From positions 186,001-250,000 of the forward strand of contig NW_020167537.1 in assembly GCF_001641265.1 (NCBI RefSeq): a DNA stretch of 64,000 bases. Direction: 5' to 3'. Made by a program: the position numbers and the translations under genes. Shown here one piece after another: positions 1 to 10,552 of the stretch; positions within the stretch are counted from its first letter, which is position 1; every line of letters begins with the position of its first letter. The stretch is from Pseudogymnoascus destructans. Lineage: Eukaryota > Ascomycota > Leotiomycetes > Thelebolales > Thelebolaceae. Under the pieces are notes generated by a model that did not search any database, had not been told where the DNA came from, and was given only the letters and a program-made list of their open reading frames with translations.

Positions 1-836
1 CTCTCCGACTACCGCGCCTCCTCCGCCCTCCTCTCCCGCGCCAAACTCCTCCTCCTCAAACTCAACGCCCTCACCCCCCTCCCCAGCACCCCCCACCCCC
101 TCCTCCTCGCATCCCGCTCCCTCTTCGAAACCGCCGCCCTAACCGCCATCCGCGCCAAAGACCCCGAGGCCTTCACGCGCTATGTCCACCTTCTCGAGCC
201 CTTCTACAACCTGCCCACCAATGTCTTGTCACCTGCTGATTCGCAGAGGGCGAAGATCACGGGGCTGTTTTTGCTGTTGCTTTTGGTGAAGGGGAATTAT
301 GCGGGGTTTCATACGGAGCTGGAGGCGCTGGAGATTCAGGGCGCGGATGTGGAGGGGGATGCGTTTTTGGGGTATCCGGTTAGGTTGGAGAGATGGCTGA
401 TGGAGGGGAGCTATGATCAGGTGTGGAAGGCGATGAGGAGCAGGGAGGTGCCGAGTGAGGAGTTTGGCATCTTTTCAGAGGTATGCAAACACCCCCCCAC
501 CCCCCAGCATTTCCTCCAGTTATCCAGTTTGAGTGAGCAGCAAGCTGACGTTTTGGCAAATAGATCCTGATCCCACGCATCCGCGCCGAAATTGCATCGT
601 GCTCCGAGCGCGCATACCCTTCCCTCCCCGTCTCAAGCACGAAGGACCTCCTCTTCCTCGACTCTGAGGGCGCCGTGGTGCAGTTTGCACAGAGCAGGGG
701 ATGGGTGGTAAGGGATGGACGGATCTACTTCCCTGCGCAGGCAGTGGTGAAGGCTGAGGGCGAGGAGAGGGAGATTAGCCATGCGGCGATTGAGAATACG
801 CTGGGTTATGCGAGGGAGCTGGAGACGATTGTTTAG
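1..836 (+). CDS. RPN12: 26S proteasome lid subunit Rpn12 (5'-truncated by window edge)
   Basis: C-terminal part of the non-ATPase subunit Rpn12 (PSMD8 family) of the 19S regulatory particle lid. The frame is open from base 1; the true start is outside the window. Exon 1 runs to 480, a GT-AG intron covers 481-563, and exon 2 is 564-836 (phase 0, stop TAG 834-836). The product has the helical repeat region and ends in a winged-helix (SAC3/GANP, CSN8/PSMD8/eIF3K type) domain. Recognisable stretches are FLGYPVRLERWLMEGSYDQV, then, across the splice, IPRIRAEIASCSERAY and the C-terminal ENTLGYARELETIV. Codon third positions are C-rich at the start and become G/T-rich halfway. The family assignment rests on protein pattern recognition; the splice is inferred from frame and signals. 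Confidence 0.85.
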
Positions 837-1185
837 ATGGGGCGTTGTAATTGGGGAGTCGGGGAGGAAGAAAATGGATGGATGGCTTGCCGGGGTTTGG
901 CGTATGGGTGTACGATCCCTTAGAGACGCATTGGGGGGGGGATAAAATCGTTGCGGTTTGATCCGGATGCAACTACATTGATGCTAGAGGAGTAATTTTC
1001 ATTGTTGTACCCAAGGAAATACAGAGATATAATCGTCGGAACTGACCCTATTGCATAGGGTCGGGGTAATCAAAGAGCGTTCGCGGAAGCAAACGGCATT
1101 CGCAACCACCAAATTTTGTAGGTTAGCACTACATAGTAATTTATATGAAAAGGTACTTAAATTGATCAACTACTCGCTATTGCCA
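837..1185. other. 3' flank of RPN12, no gene seen
   Basis: G-rich 3' flank (to about 960), then AT-richer sequence leading into transposon debris. I see no ORF or RNA gene that I can support here. Confidence 0.5.
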
Positions 1186-1665
1186 TCTAAGCCGCTGCTA
1201 TAGCTAGCACTAAGAGCCATGCACTCCTCTTGCTTCCCTCCTTGCTATGCTAACATAAGTCATGGCGTAACGCAGGGGATGGTGTAACGCGGTGAATTTA
1301 CCCCACTGACTTCTGATAACTATAAATAATTCAACAATGGTTTGCTATAAAAGCCTAGGGGTTGCTAAGTGTGGAACTTTAATAGCCTAGGCAGTATTAG
1401 ACGTCTAATCTAAGAAGTACAAGAGCACATATCACGCTGAGAAAGCACTAGGGTTGCCGAAGAGTTTAGTGACGCAATGTATTAATGGAGGTTTGACATG
1501 TCCCTAAGCCTGCTAGAAGCAACAGAATTTATCAGGAGCGCAAGAACAGATTAAAGTGGATTAAAAACCTGACAATTAGCAGCTATTCTCTAGGGCATTG
1601 GTTGTTGAAGGAAATAGCTAAAGAACTCTATACTAGTAACTTAATTTTGACAACGCAACACCAAA
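1186..1665 (+). pseudogene. pogo/Fot-type transposase N-terminal fragment
   Basis: Broken reading frames around 1430-1500 encode a psq-type helix-turn-helix stretch (KALGLPKSLVTQCINGGL) like that of fungal pogo-family transposases. A paralogous piece lies at 61017-61447 (KQLGLPRNTVTHCVNGGL). Upstream, near 1262-1290, are short repeats of the type GGCGTAACGC that match the terminal repeats of related elements (GGCGTAATG). The fragment stops where the LTR of the old Ty3 element begins at 1682. A matching DDE-domain piece in the same orientation lies on the other side of that element (10553-10765), so the retroelement probably split one transposase gene. Confidence 0.6.
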
Positions 1666-1681
1666 CTCACTTCTACCCTAA

Positions 1682-1880
1682 TGTACCGCTGACTTCTAAA
1701 CGATAGAAGACACAGAGGTTTCTTGCATAAGGTTGACTTGACAGAGGTGGCAGGGGATTAAACACAAAGGCTTTCTAAGTAACACGTTACAGTATTGTAA
1801 AGAATACTATATTAGGTTAAGCACAAAGCTTCTATCTAAGGGAATACTATCTACTTAATATAGTGTCAATTAAAGAACGT
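1682..1880 (-). repeat. Truncated LTR-B remnant (3' LTR side of the old element)
   Basis: Starts TGTACCGCTGACTTCTAAAC and follows the chromovirus LTR up to the TATATAG segment near 1860, where similarity stops; the U3 part is missing. It marks the left end of the degraded Ty3 copy. Confidence 0.7.
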
Positions 1881-1929
1881 CTTGCTCTTTCCTAAAGGAT
1901 ATCAGCCACTGGCTTCGAGATGCCATCTT

Positions 1930-2336
1930 GTAGCCATTAAGAAAAAAAAACATTCAAAGTGTGTAGTTTCTAACGACTTGAAACGCTATAGTGAATGTGT
2001 TCGTGTTAACATGCAGTATGATGCTAGTGGTCCCTCTATTAGCAACTAGGACAGGCTTACACATGAAGAGCGCCGTTTGCAGGAAGAGGAGGAGGAGGAA
2101 TGGCCAAGATCCTTCGACTTTGTAAACAGCAGCACTTGTTCTGTTCCTATGCTAAGGACATGCTTTGCCATGGTCTAAAAACCATAGACAAACTAGATGA
2201 AGTGGAGGAAAAGGAGCGTAGGGAGGCAGAGGCCAAAGGGACTCTCTTGCACACCCCTCCCACTACTGCCTCTGAGGGCATAGCCCCTGACCAGGACTTC
2301 TTCGCAGTCCTGTCTCCTGGCTTCTTTGAACATTAG
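1930..2336 (+). pseudogene. Decayed homologue of the antisense Zn2Cys6-like ORF
   Basis: Plus-strand frames here match the antisense ORF at 21665-22231 of the intact element. The stretch SNDLKRYSECVRVN corresponds to PNDSRWCAECVRRN, and KILRLCKQQ...KDML.HGLKTIDKLDE corresponds to KLLRLRKQK...KDMLRRGLKTLDELD. An in-frame stop (near 2046) and a frameshift near 2100 break it. Two of the zinc-type cysteines are tyrosine here (TGC or TGT to TAT), consistent with TG-to-TA mutation; two others are kept. Its position beside the 3' LTR matches the intact element, so the ORF was already part of the family before the copies diverged. Confidence 0.65.
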
Positions 2337-2344
2337 GTTGCGAT

Positions 2345-4500
2345 GGTGGAACTTTGCTGCAACCCTAGGCAGCTGAGGTTTCCCCTTAACTCCCACGAGT
2401 TATCTGTAGGTTTATAACCTTTCTATTTTATCAGAAACTCTTCCTTGCATCCTATTAACCTTTTGTCTAGGATCACTTCGACTTCGTATTCAACAATTGT
2501 CTTCAAGGAGGGGGATAAAGTATATCTACTCCAGAAACACATCAAAACGAAACGACCAAATACGAAGTTGGACTTCAAGAAATTAGGACCATTCAAAATA
2601 TTGAACAAAAACTTAGTTAATTACAGACTGAAGCTACCCAAGAACTCTAGACTACACCTAGTTTTTCATGTCTTATTGTTAGAACCAGCAAGAGGAAACA
2701 CCCTGATTGCAACTGATGCAGAACTCCAACTAGAGAATGACCATACTGCGCTTTTTGTTTGCATACACGGCAGATCGTTCATTTAAGAATTGTATGTCTG
2801 TCGCGAGTTGTTCATGGAACGATTTGAGTTGTTCCACGGCAATCATAGCTTGTTCTGCTCTTGATTCATCCGCTCGTGGTTGTCTATATGCCTCTGGCTG
2901 ATAGCCATAATTGGCAAAGAATGGTGAGACTTTTGTTGCTTCAGTCATCGCGCTGTTATATGTGAACTGTGCGATAGGTAATATCTGAACCCAAATGTCC
3001 TGTTGGTAGTTGACATAACTCTGTAGGTATTGTTTAACGGTTTGATTCAGTCTTTCTGTTTAGCCATCTGTTTAGGGATGGAAAGCTGTATGCGACTGCT
3101 TTAGCATCAGCTCCTTGTCATAGATGTCATAGTTGAGCTCTATAGGTGACAGTTTTTCTAGAGTAATATGCGACTAGCTTGAGCTTTCCATCTTTGGCTA
3201 GTTGACTTAGACATGCTCTAATCGTGAAATCAGAAGAGTCCATTTCTAGGACTATGTTCTTTGTAGGGTCGAATGTAGCTAAGATAGGTGCTTCTGTGAA
3301 CTTTTTCTTTAGTTCTTAGAAAGCAGCTTCTGCCTTGTGTGTCCATTCAAACGGGAGGTCTTTCCTCGTAAGCTCTGTAAGTGGTTGAGCTACCTTGGAA
3401 TATCCCATAATAAACCTCTGGTAGAAGTTGGCAAAGCCTAAGAAGGCTTGTACTTCTTTGACCGTGGTTGGTGTTGGCCATTCCAACACTGCCATGACCT
3501 TTGCTTGGTCCATTTTGATGCCATGCGTTACGACAATGTAGCCTAAGAATTCTACTTGATCCTTGTGGAATTCGCATTTTTCTGGCTTGAGGAGTAACCG
3601 ATGCTCCTTTAACTTCTGTAATACCTTCCGAACATGACCAATGTGTTCCGTTGGGTCTCCTGAGTAGACTAAGATATCGTCTAGGTAGACGATAACAAAC
3701 ACATCCAAGTATTCATGGAGAGCTGCATTCATGAGCCTCTGCATGGATGCTGGTGCATTTGTTAGACCAAAGGGCATAACCAAGTATACGAACAAGCCAT
3801 AGCGGGTGCGGAATGCTGTTTTCCACTCATCTCCTTTCTTGATTCGAATCAGGTTATAGGCGCCTCTGAGATCCAGCTTGGTAAATATCTTGGCTCCCTG
3901 GAACCAGTCGTGTAGTTCGTTTATCAAAGGTAAAGCATATCTATCTTTCATAGTGAGATTATTCATTCCTCGATAGTCTATGCAGAGTCTTAGCTTCTTG
4001 TCCTTCTTTAGCACAAATAGTATTAGACTTCCTGCTGGTGATGTCGATGGTCGAATAAACTGTTTCGCAAGGTTCTCGTCAATGTATTCCTTCAGTACGT
4101 CTAGCTCTGCTACTGACATCTGATATATTAGTCTGAACGGTGGACTCTTTCCTTCCATGATAGGTATCTCATGATCCCATGGTTGGTATCTCATGATCCC
4201 ATGGTTGGTGCTTAGGAAGCGCCTCTTCATTAGCGCCTTCCCGGAATAACTGCTCGTATTCCTTATACTCCACTGGTATTTGCTTCAGTGAGGATGCCTG
4301 GGCTAGGTCATCAGCCTCGGTGGTCGCACATAACTCCTTCCGGTCTTTGGACGTTTTCTCCTTCTGCGTCGTGTCCTTTCATTGTTCACACGCGCACTGG
4401 ATGATCACAACTTTCTCTTTCCGCCAGTCAATCTGGGGGTTGTGTTTCTTGAGCCACGGTACACCAAGTATGCATGCATGATTGTCCATGTGCACGATAT
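2345..4500 (-). pseudogene. Ty3 pol remnant (RT, RNase H, integrase, chromodomain end)
   Basis: Minus-strand decayed pol. The largest open piece (3316-4230, 304 codons) contains reverse transcriptase with the VYLDD catalytic motif and the FGLTNAPASMQRLMN and FLGFANFYQRFI signatures. Integrase remnants lie at about 2746-3090, and most of the RNase H to integrase core is deleted near 3095. The chromodomain-encoding end sits at 2345-2500. A 240-bp block at 2501-2740 is inverted. The protease-side end is cut by a solo LTR at 4501 and resumes at 4940-5048. Confidence 0.8.
2501..2740 (+). other. 240-bp local inversion inside the old pol copy
   Basis: In this block the integrase C-terminal sequence (FKEGDKVYLLQKHIKTKR...) reads on the plus strand, while both flanks read pol on the minus strand. 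The same region of the intact element (about 22350-22600) is uninterrupted on the minus strand. Confidence 0.75.
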
Positions 4501-4939
4501 TGTTACGACGGAACAAGAAGGCTGGCCAACTACAGGACAGGAAGGAGGGAGGTCGCATGAGACCGGCCCTGGTACCTGGAGGGGCAGCGGGGAATAGTAG
4601 TTCCAAAAGTATCACGTGACGGACTCGCAGGATGATGAGAAGAGTCCTAAGAGTCCAGGACTCCGAGGACTCGAGTGAGTTCCCAGGAGTCCACTAGGCA
4701 CGTGACGGACTCGCAGGATGATGAGAAGAATCCTAAGAGTCCACTAGGCACGACGCCACTATATAAGTAGATAGTATTTCCTTAGATAGGAGCTTCGTGC
4801 TCAACTCAATACAGTATTTGTTATATACTAGTAACGTGTTACTCGAAGCCTTTGTGTCTGATCCCCTGCCTCCTCTGATAAGTAAACCTTTACGCAAGAG
4901 AACCTCTGTGCCTTCTATCGTTTAGAAGTCAGCGTTACA
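4501..4939 (+). repeat. Solo LTR-B with 5-bp target duplication
   Basis: 439-bp LTR from TGTTACGACGG to GTTACA, flanked by perfect GATAT duplications (4496-4500 and 4940-4944). It interrupts the protease region of the degraded Ty3 pol. Relative to the 475-bp LTRs of the complete element it lacks 36 bp of the second 86-bp tandem unit. Confidence 0.9.
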
Positions 4940-5048
4940 GATATCAAACTGTACTGTTTCCTTGTGTCTGCATAGCATAACCATTTCTAATGGGACTGTT
5001 TCGTGGGTCACCATTCCGTTGTTGGTTGAGATGGGCTCTCCATCTACA
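4940..5048 (-). pseudogene. Ty3 protease-region fragment
   Basis: Minus-strand continuation of the old pol copy after the solo LTR. It matches the segment of the intact element around 25295-25405, just upstream of its RT region. It ends at the LTR-A terminus at 5049. Confidence 0.6.
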
Positions 5049-5401
5049 TGTAATGGTGGGTGCACCAGATGTGAGAATCTAGCCACCCAAGGAAGGGATG
5101 ATTTTACTAAGACAACACACTGTCTTAGGAAACAGAGCAAAAGGGTTGTAGCTTAGACTATTCCACAACGCAGCAATCAAGTGTATGATGTAGTGGAGTG
5201 GTTTAGACAAGTTGTAACAAATATTGAGTCTGAGAACTCAGGGGTAAGTCAGAGGTTAGCACCTCACTGACTTTTCAGGAACAAGGAGTAACAAGATCAA
5301 TGCTTGGAAGCTTGGAAAAGATGTGGAAGTATGTGATAGTCGATTTACTGTATTGTCTGCTTGCCCTTTCTTAAGGAAAGGGCAATCCTATTTATGCTAA
5401 A
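5049..5401 (-). repeat. Partial LTR-A, inverted relative to its neighbour
   Basis: 353 bp starting TGTAATGGTGGGTGCACC, the terminal part of LTR-A in minus orientation. It stops at 5401, where a second LTR-A copy begins in the opposite orientation. Confidence 0.8.
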
Positions 5402-6237
5402 TGTCATACTGACATTTGTTGCACTCAGTTTGCTATCAAACTCAAGAGCAAACTTGGAAATCTCCTCCTCAAACCTACAAGTCACTATACATATTTTGGC
5501 TTGTCACACCAACAACAAGAGCAATACTACTCAATGATTGCTACAACCCTCTATGATTCATTACATGACATCACTCCTTAGTTACTGGGCTAATACTACC
5601 CATGACATATCTCTATCAACTAGAGGCCTAGGAACATGAACGATAGCTCCAAAAGCTTCTACAACCCTCTATGATTCATTACACACCATTGCTCCTTAGT
5701 TACCCACAAGATTGGTTAAGTTATGACATAATTTGTCTATAGGGGTACTCTGACCTTGGACCTCCTTTCACTTCCTATAGGCTAGGAATCTAGGAGATGG
5801 TTCTATGGGATTCTCTTACGTCGACTACAGTTACCAAGCCTGGTTAGTCATGGAAAGTCTTGGAAAATGAGAGAACTACACTCCTTTAGCATAAATAGGA
5901 TTGCTCTTTCCTTAAGAAAGGGCAAGCAGACAATACAGTAAATCGACTATCACATACTTCCACATCTTTTCCAAGCTTCCAAGCATTGATCTTGTTACTC
6001 CTTGTTCCTGAAAAGTCAGTGAGGTGCTAACCTCTGACTTACCCCTGAGTTCTTAGACTCAATATTTGTTACAACTTGTCTAAACCACTCCACTACATCA
6101 TACACTTGATTGCTGCATTGTGGAATAGTCTAAGCTACAACCCTTTGGCTCTGTTTCCTAAGACAGTGTGTTGTCTTAGTAAAATCATCCCTTCCTTGGG
6201 TGGCTAGATTCTCACATCTGGTGCACCCACCATTACA
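5402..6237 (+). repeat. LTR-A copy, head-to-head with 5049-5401
   Basis: 836 bp from TGTCATACTGACATT to CACCATTACA. Somewhat shorter than the 932-934 bp copies at 9471 and 30176. I find no matching target duplication, so it probably arose or was altered by recombination. Confidence 0.8.
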
Positions 6238-6261
6238 ATAAGCACTTATTGCTCATGTCTC

Positions 6262-6524
6262 TTATTGATCTTTAGCTAGCAAATTATACACTACTTGGCC
6301 TTCTTGCAATTCCTCCTGCTTTGACTTACTTTGCATTGCCTTACTTCGAGTCAAACCACTTGGCCAACCTGTTAGTCTCACCACTTGACCCCTGTGGTAT
6401 AAAGTATATGCTTTGGAGCCTGAACTACTATACCTTGTCCTACTGCTTTGAGTATCGAAGTCTTCACATTATACTTCGGATACTTCTGCAGACTCGAAGG
6501 TCAGCCTCATTTCGAACTGTCCTT
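6262..6524. repeat. Dispersed repeat of about 263 bp (copy 1)
   Basis: Near-identical to 61451-61714 (starts TTATTGATCTTTAGCTAGC, ends near TTCGAACTGTCCTT). The other copy ends TGTCCTTACA, which suggests a truncated LTR of a further family. No coding content recognised. Confidence 0.6.
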
Positions 6525-6930
6525 CCATCTTTTCCCTTCAATGTGGCACATAGCTGTCCTTGCGGGGCCTTGCACCCGCCTTGACCTTGTAGCGTTAAGC
6601 TGTTTGCCATACTTTCGTCCTCCATTCCCTTTCTTTGACTGTCTGCAGTTTTGCGCTATGTGTCCAGGCTTATTGCAGTTGAAACAGAGCTGTTCTTGGA
6701 ACTGTTGCTCCTTGTTGGGATTGTGGGGTTTGCCATTAGGCTTGAAAGTAGCGTCGAGTTCTATAGGTTGGGGCCAATGACTCTTTGTTTGTCTTCTCTT
6801 CTGAGTCCAGTGTTGACTAGGTGGTCCCCCTTTCTTCTCGAGTTGCCGTTCATAGTGACGATTGTTGATCTTCTGAGCCAATTCAATCATCTCTCACTCT
6901 TCCCTAGCCTTAATTCGAACCAAAGCATAC
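6525..6930 (-). pseudogene. Ty3 gag nucleocapsid fragment
   Basis: Minus-strand piece of about 127 codons with the zinc knuckle CFNCNKPGHIAQNC (CX2CX4HX4C), preceded by the conserved PIELDATFKP and followed by QLNAT. It is homologous to residues about 210-320 of the intact Gag at 25634-27571. Upstream and downstream parts of gag are missing or displaced. Confidence 0.8.
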
Positions 6931-7027
6931 CCTCCTCGTAAGTTGAGCTTAGTAAATATCATTGCTCCCTGAAATCTATCGTTCATTAGTTGAGATGGGC
7001 TTTCCATCTACAGCCATTAATGGGTAT

Positions 7028-7399
7028 TGTAAGGACACAGGGCACCCAGCTCACAGTAATAGCATATGAGAGTGTGAGTCGGAGGCTAAATGGATGCTAT
7101 CCTATAGGTCTACTACGAAGGATACAAAAAAGATGAAGGGGGAACCCCGTTGAGTCTGTTTCCTTAAATACCCGAAACAGCCCCAACTCGGTTATCCCAA
7201 CCCTAGCCCTGAACCTTCCACTGCAACAGGTCTGCATCAACCCCGAACCCTACACCCTTACCATTCCCCACTATAGTGTAACTCGCTATGTGCTCCTCAA
7301 CTGGTCTGAAACAGCACGAAGTCTGTTTTCATGCCCGTGGTGACTGTAACAGCTCTGAGGCGGGCCCTTCGAGTATCTAGGTAAGGAGGCATCCTTACA
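7028..7399 (-). repeat. Solo LTR-C with 5-bp target duplication
   Basis: 372 bp, TGTAAGGACACAGGG...GGCATCCTTACA, flanked by perfect GGTAT duplications (7023-7027 and 7400-7404). Inserted in a protease fragment of the old Ty3 copy. Same length as the copy at 33592-33963. Confidence 0.9.
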
Positions 7400-9360
7400 G
7401 GTATAGGTCGGTCTTTAGTTGCATACTGAAACCGTATGTGTCAGCTACTTTTTTTCGTTATAAATTTGCCCGTTACTCCTAAGTCTATCATAGCTTGGAC
7501 GTATTGCTGTTGTATCTTAGCAACAACATATAGCTGTATGCTGCCTGTCATAGTGCATACCTAGTTTATACTAGGCCTCTTTGTGTTGCTTGCCATTGGC
7601 CTACCATTAAGGACTCCTAGTTTTTTTATTCATTAGAGGAGAAACCTTTATACTCACCATCCTCTAATGGTCGTAGAGTGGGTGATCCTTCCTCTGCTTG
7701 TCCTTTTAGGCATTGGTATAATTCCCATGCTTGTGTTTTCCCTTTCGCCTTAGGAATGGACTCCTTAAACTTTTAACTGTTTGCAGCCTAGATCGCTACA
7801 GGCTATAGTCCTTTATATCCTTCCCCTAGCTCTAGTTGCTCTATTACTTGCAATAGGCTTTCTCAATCCTCATAGATCTCTTTGTTAGGGTGATATATGT
7901 TGAATATTCTTCCTGCTGCGTTAGCATCCTAGACATTGTATTTGCAAGTTTATATTAGCCATTCTATGGCTTCACTCTATGTGGTTCCTGCTAGCATGGG
8001 TATTCTAGTTGGCACCTCATTGTGTAGACTGTAACCTCCTAGTCTTGTGTGGTGCCTAGCCAGCTCGTTAGTGGCTTTAGCACAGGAATTCCTTAATTGA
8101 CTGTTTCCTAGAGCATAGCTTCCTTAAAGGTCCTTACTGCTCCTAGCAGTTGTTCCTTAAAGAGAGTCTCACTTACGCTTCTCTCAAACGCTTGTAACCA
8201 ATGCTTCTAAAAGCTAGTGAGCTCTCTGACTTCAGCTGTGACTAAGTCCTCACTCTCATCTTCTCTGTTTGACGTGTTGAATTCCTCAAGATCCTAAGCA
8301 GTTATACTCTAGGTCTCTTTTTGCTATAACGTAGCGCATAGCTGTCCTCGTAGGGCATTGTACGTACCCTGACTCTGCTAAGTGGCATTGAGCTGTTTGC
8401 CATACTTTCGTCCGCCGTTCTCTTTCTTTGACTGCTTGCAATCCCTAGCTATGTGGCTGGGCTTGTTGCAATTGAATGAGAGACGTTCCTTAAGCTGTCG
8501 CTCCTTATTAGGGTTGTGTAGGCGGTTGCTTTGCTTGAAAGTGGCATCGGGTTCCATTAGGTCTAACCACCAGTTGTCTTGAGAATGGTTGTCTCTCTTT
8601 CGAGCTTCGTTACCTCAATACTTATAACTCTTCTTTTAGTTGTTGTAAGTTCGTCATTCCTTCTGGAACTAGTACAGCTGGTTGTTGATCTAGACTGTAT
8701 GCTTGATGAGCAAGACCATGTCTTTTGGTTGATGTTCTATACGTGCAAGTTCTATATAGACATGGCTCTTTAGTCCACGATGGTAATGGCTAATGAGCGC
8801 GTTGGTATCCTGATTAGTTTAGTTGCTATATCTTTGGAATTCTGTAGCGTACGTAAGGGCGCTACTAGTATGCTTTAGTCCATACAGATGGTCTTCTACA
8901 GTCTTAACCTCATCGATATCGCTAAACATGCAGCAGATTTCCTTCTTAAACCCCTTCTAAGTACCGAACATAGTTTTGGTAGTAGCCATCATGCTATAGG
9001 TGTTCTTATGTTAGAAATAGTCCTTAAGGAAGGGTTCTACCCATTGAAGGGCTTCCCCTCTAAGGTAGGATGACGTCTATACGGCATAACTTTCGTTAGT
9101 TGGGAACTTTTCGTTATTAAAGTGTGAGTATAGCTCGATCTAGAGCAGAAACACTTTAAGTTCCTTGTGGTTGGTTGCTAGAGTAAGTGTTAGGCAACTT
9201 AACGAATAGGGTTTCCTAGAGTTCTATGATGACTGGCTTAGCATTAGGCATGTCTTCGTCCTAAGGCAGGATCGCCTAAGACGACATGGGTATTAGCATA
9301 GCTAGAGTTGGTGTAGCTAGGGTAGCCATGACCTTTCCCTAAGATCCTATAGCCAACATG
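7400..9360 (-). pseudogene. RIP-scarred Ty3 protease start and gag
   Basis: Aligns along its length with the protease start and gag of the intact element (about 25400-27571) but has no long open frame. The gag end with its oligo-A run before the stop is visible near 7619-7630. A zinc-knuckle region is near 8370-8560 and the gag start near 9357. Differences from the intact copy are dominated by TG to TA and CA to TA, for example near 8774-8890 and 27020-27140 of the two copies. Confidence 0.75.
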
Positions 9361-9405
9361 TTGCTTTGTGTATAAGCTGGTACCTTGTTGAAGTGGTGCG
9401 CAAAA

Positions 9406-10512
9406 TGCAACGCTAACTTCTAAATGATAGAAGACACAGAGGTTTCTTATGTAAGGTTGACTTAACAGAGTGTCATACTGACATTCGTTGCACTCAGTTT
9501 GCTATCAAACTCAAGAGCAAACTTAGAAATCTCCTCCTCAAACCTACAAGTCACCATACATATCTTGGCTTATCACACCAACAACAGAAACAATACTACT
9601 CAACGATTGCTGCAAACTCTTCTACTACATCTGTTTATGCTACATACATCACGGCATATCATTTGGACACTCATTGAACAAGTTATTAAGAAAATCTCCT
9701 CCTTAAGGGGGTGGGCCAATACTACCACATGGCATATCTCTACCAACTAGAGGCCTAGGAACATGAACGATAGCTCTAGAAGCTTCTACAACCCTCTATG
9801 ATTCATTACACGTCATCGCTCAAGTTACCCACAAGATTGGTTAAGTTATGACATAATTTGTCTATAGGTACTCTGACCTTGGACCTCCTTTTCACTTCCT
9901 ATAGGCTAGGAACCCAAGAGATGGTTCTATGGGATTCTCTTACGTTCACTACATGATTAGCAAGCTAGTTGTGGGTCGCACTTGATTTCTAATACATTTA
10001 CCAAGCCTGGTTAGTCATGGAAAGTCATGGAAAATAAGAGAACTACACTCCTTTGGCATAAATAGGATTGCCCTTTCCTTAAGAAAGGGCAAGCAGGCAA
10101 TACAGTAAATCGACTAGCACATACTTCTACGTCTTTTCCAAGCTTCCAAGCATTGATCTTGTTATTCTCTGTTTTTGAAAAGTCAGTGAGGTGCTAACCT
10201 CTGACTTACCCCTGAGTTCTCAGACTCAACATTTGTTGCAACTTGTCTAAACCACTTCACCACATCATACACCTGATTGCTGCGTTGTGGAATAGTCTAA
10301 GCTACAACCCTTTGGCTCTGTTTCCTAAGACAGTGTGTTGTCTTAGTAAATTCATCCCTTCCTTGGGTGGCTAGATTCTCATATCTGGTGCACCCACCAT
10401 TACACAGAGGAGGCAGGGATTAAACACAAAGGCTTTCTAAGTAACATGTTATAGTAATGTAAAGAATACTATATTAAGTTGAGCATGAAGCTCCTATCTA
10501 AGGGAATACTTT
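9406..10512 (-). repeat. 5' LTR-B remnant of the old element, split by LTR-A
   Basis: LTR-B sequence at 9406-9470 continues at 10405-10512 after a solo LTR-A. Its first bases (TGCAACGC) differ by one from the canonical TGTAACGC. Similarity ends at 10512, before the U3 region, so the outer end of this LTR is lost. Confidence 0.7.
9471..10404 (+). repeat. Solo LTR-A with 5-bp target duplication
   Basis: 934 bp, TGTCATACTGACATTCG...GCACCCACCATTACA, flanked by perfect CAGAG duplications (9466-9470 and 10405-10409). Inserted inside the LTR-B remnant, so it is younger than that element. Confidence 0.92.
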
Positions 10513-10552
10513 GTACGAAGATCAAGCACATCCTAGCTGTTAGGAATAGGTT

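Larger units (their letters stand above)
1682..10512 (-). mobile_element. Degraded, nested Ty3/gypsy chromovirus (old relative of the 21-28 kb element)
   Basis: Region with pol pieces at 2345-4500 and 4940-5048, gag pieces at 6525-6930 and 7600-9360, and LTR remnants at both ends (1682-1880 and 9406-10512), all oriented like the intact minus-strand element at 21094-28092. Coding frames carry many stops, deletions (about 1 kb lost near 3095) and a local inversion. Later insertions are solo LTRs at 4501-4939, 7028-7399 and 9471-10404, plus a head-to-head LTR-A pair at 5049-6237. Substitutions relative to the intact copy are often CA to TA and TG to TA, as expected of RIP. A short RT-derived piece near 6925-6985 and a repeated protease piece near 6988 show that the copy is rearranged as well as decayed. 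Confidence 0.8.
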
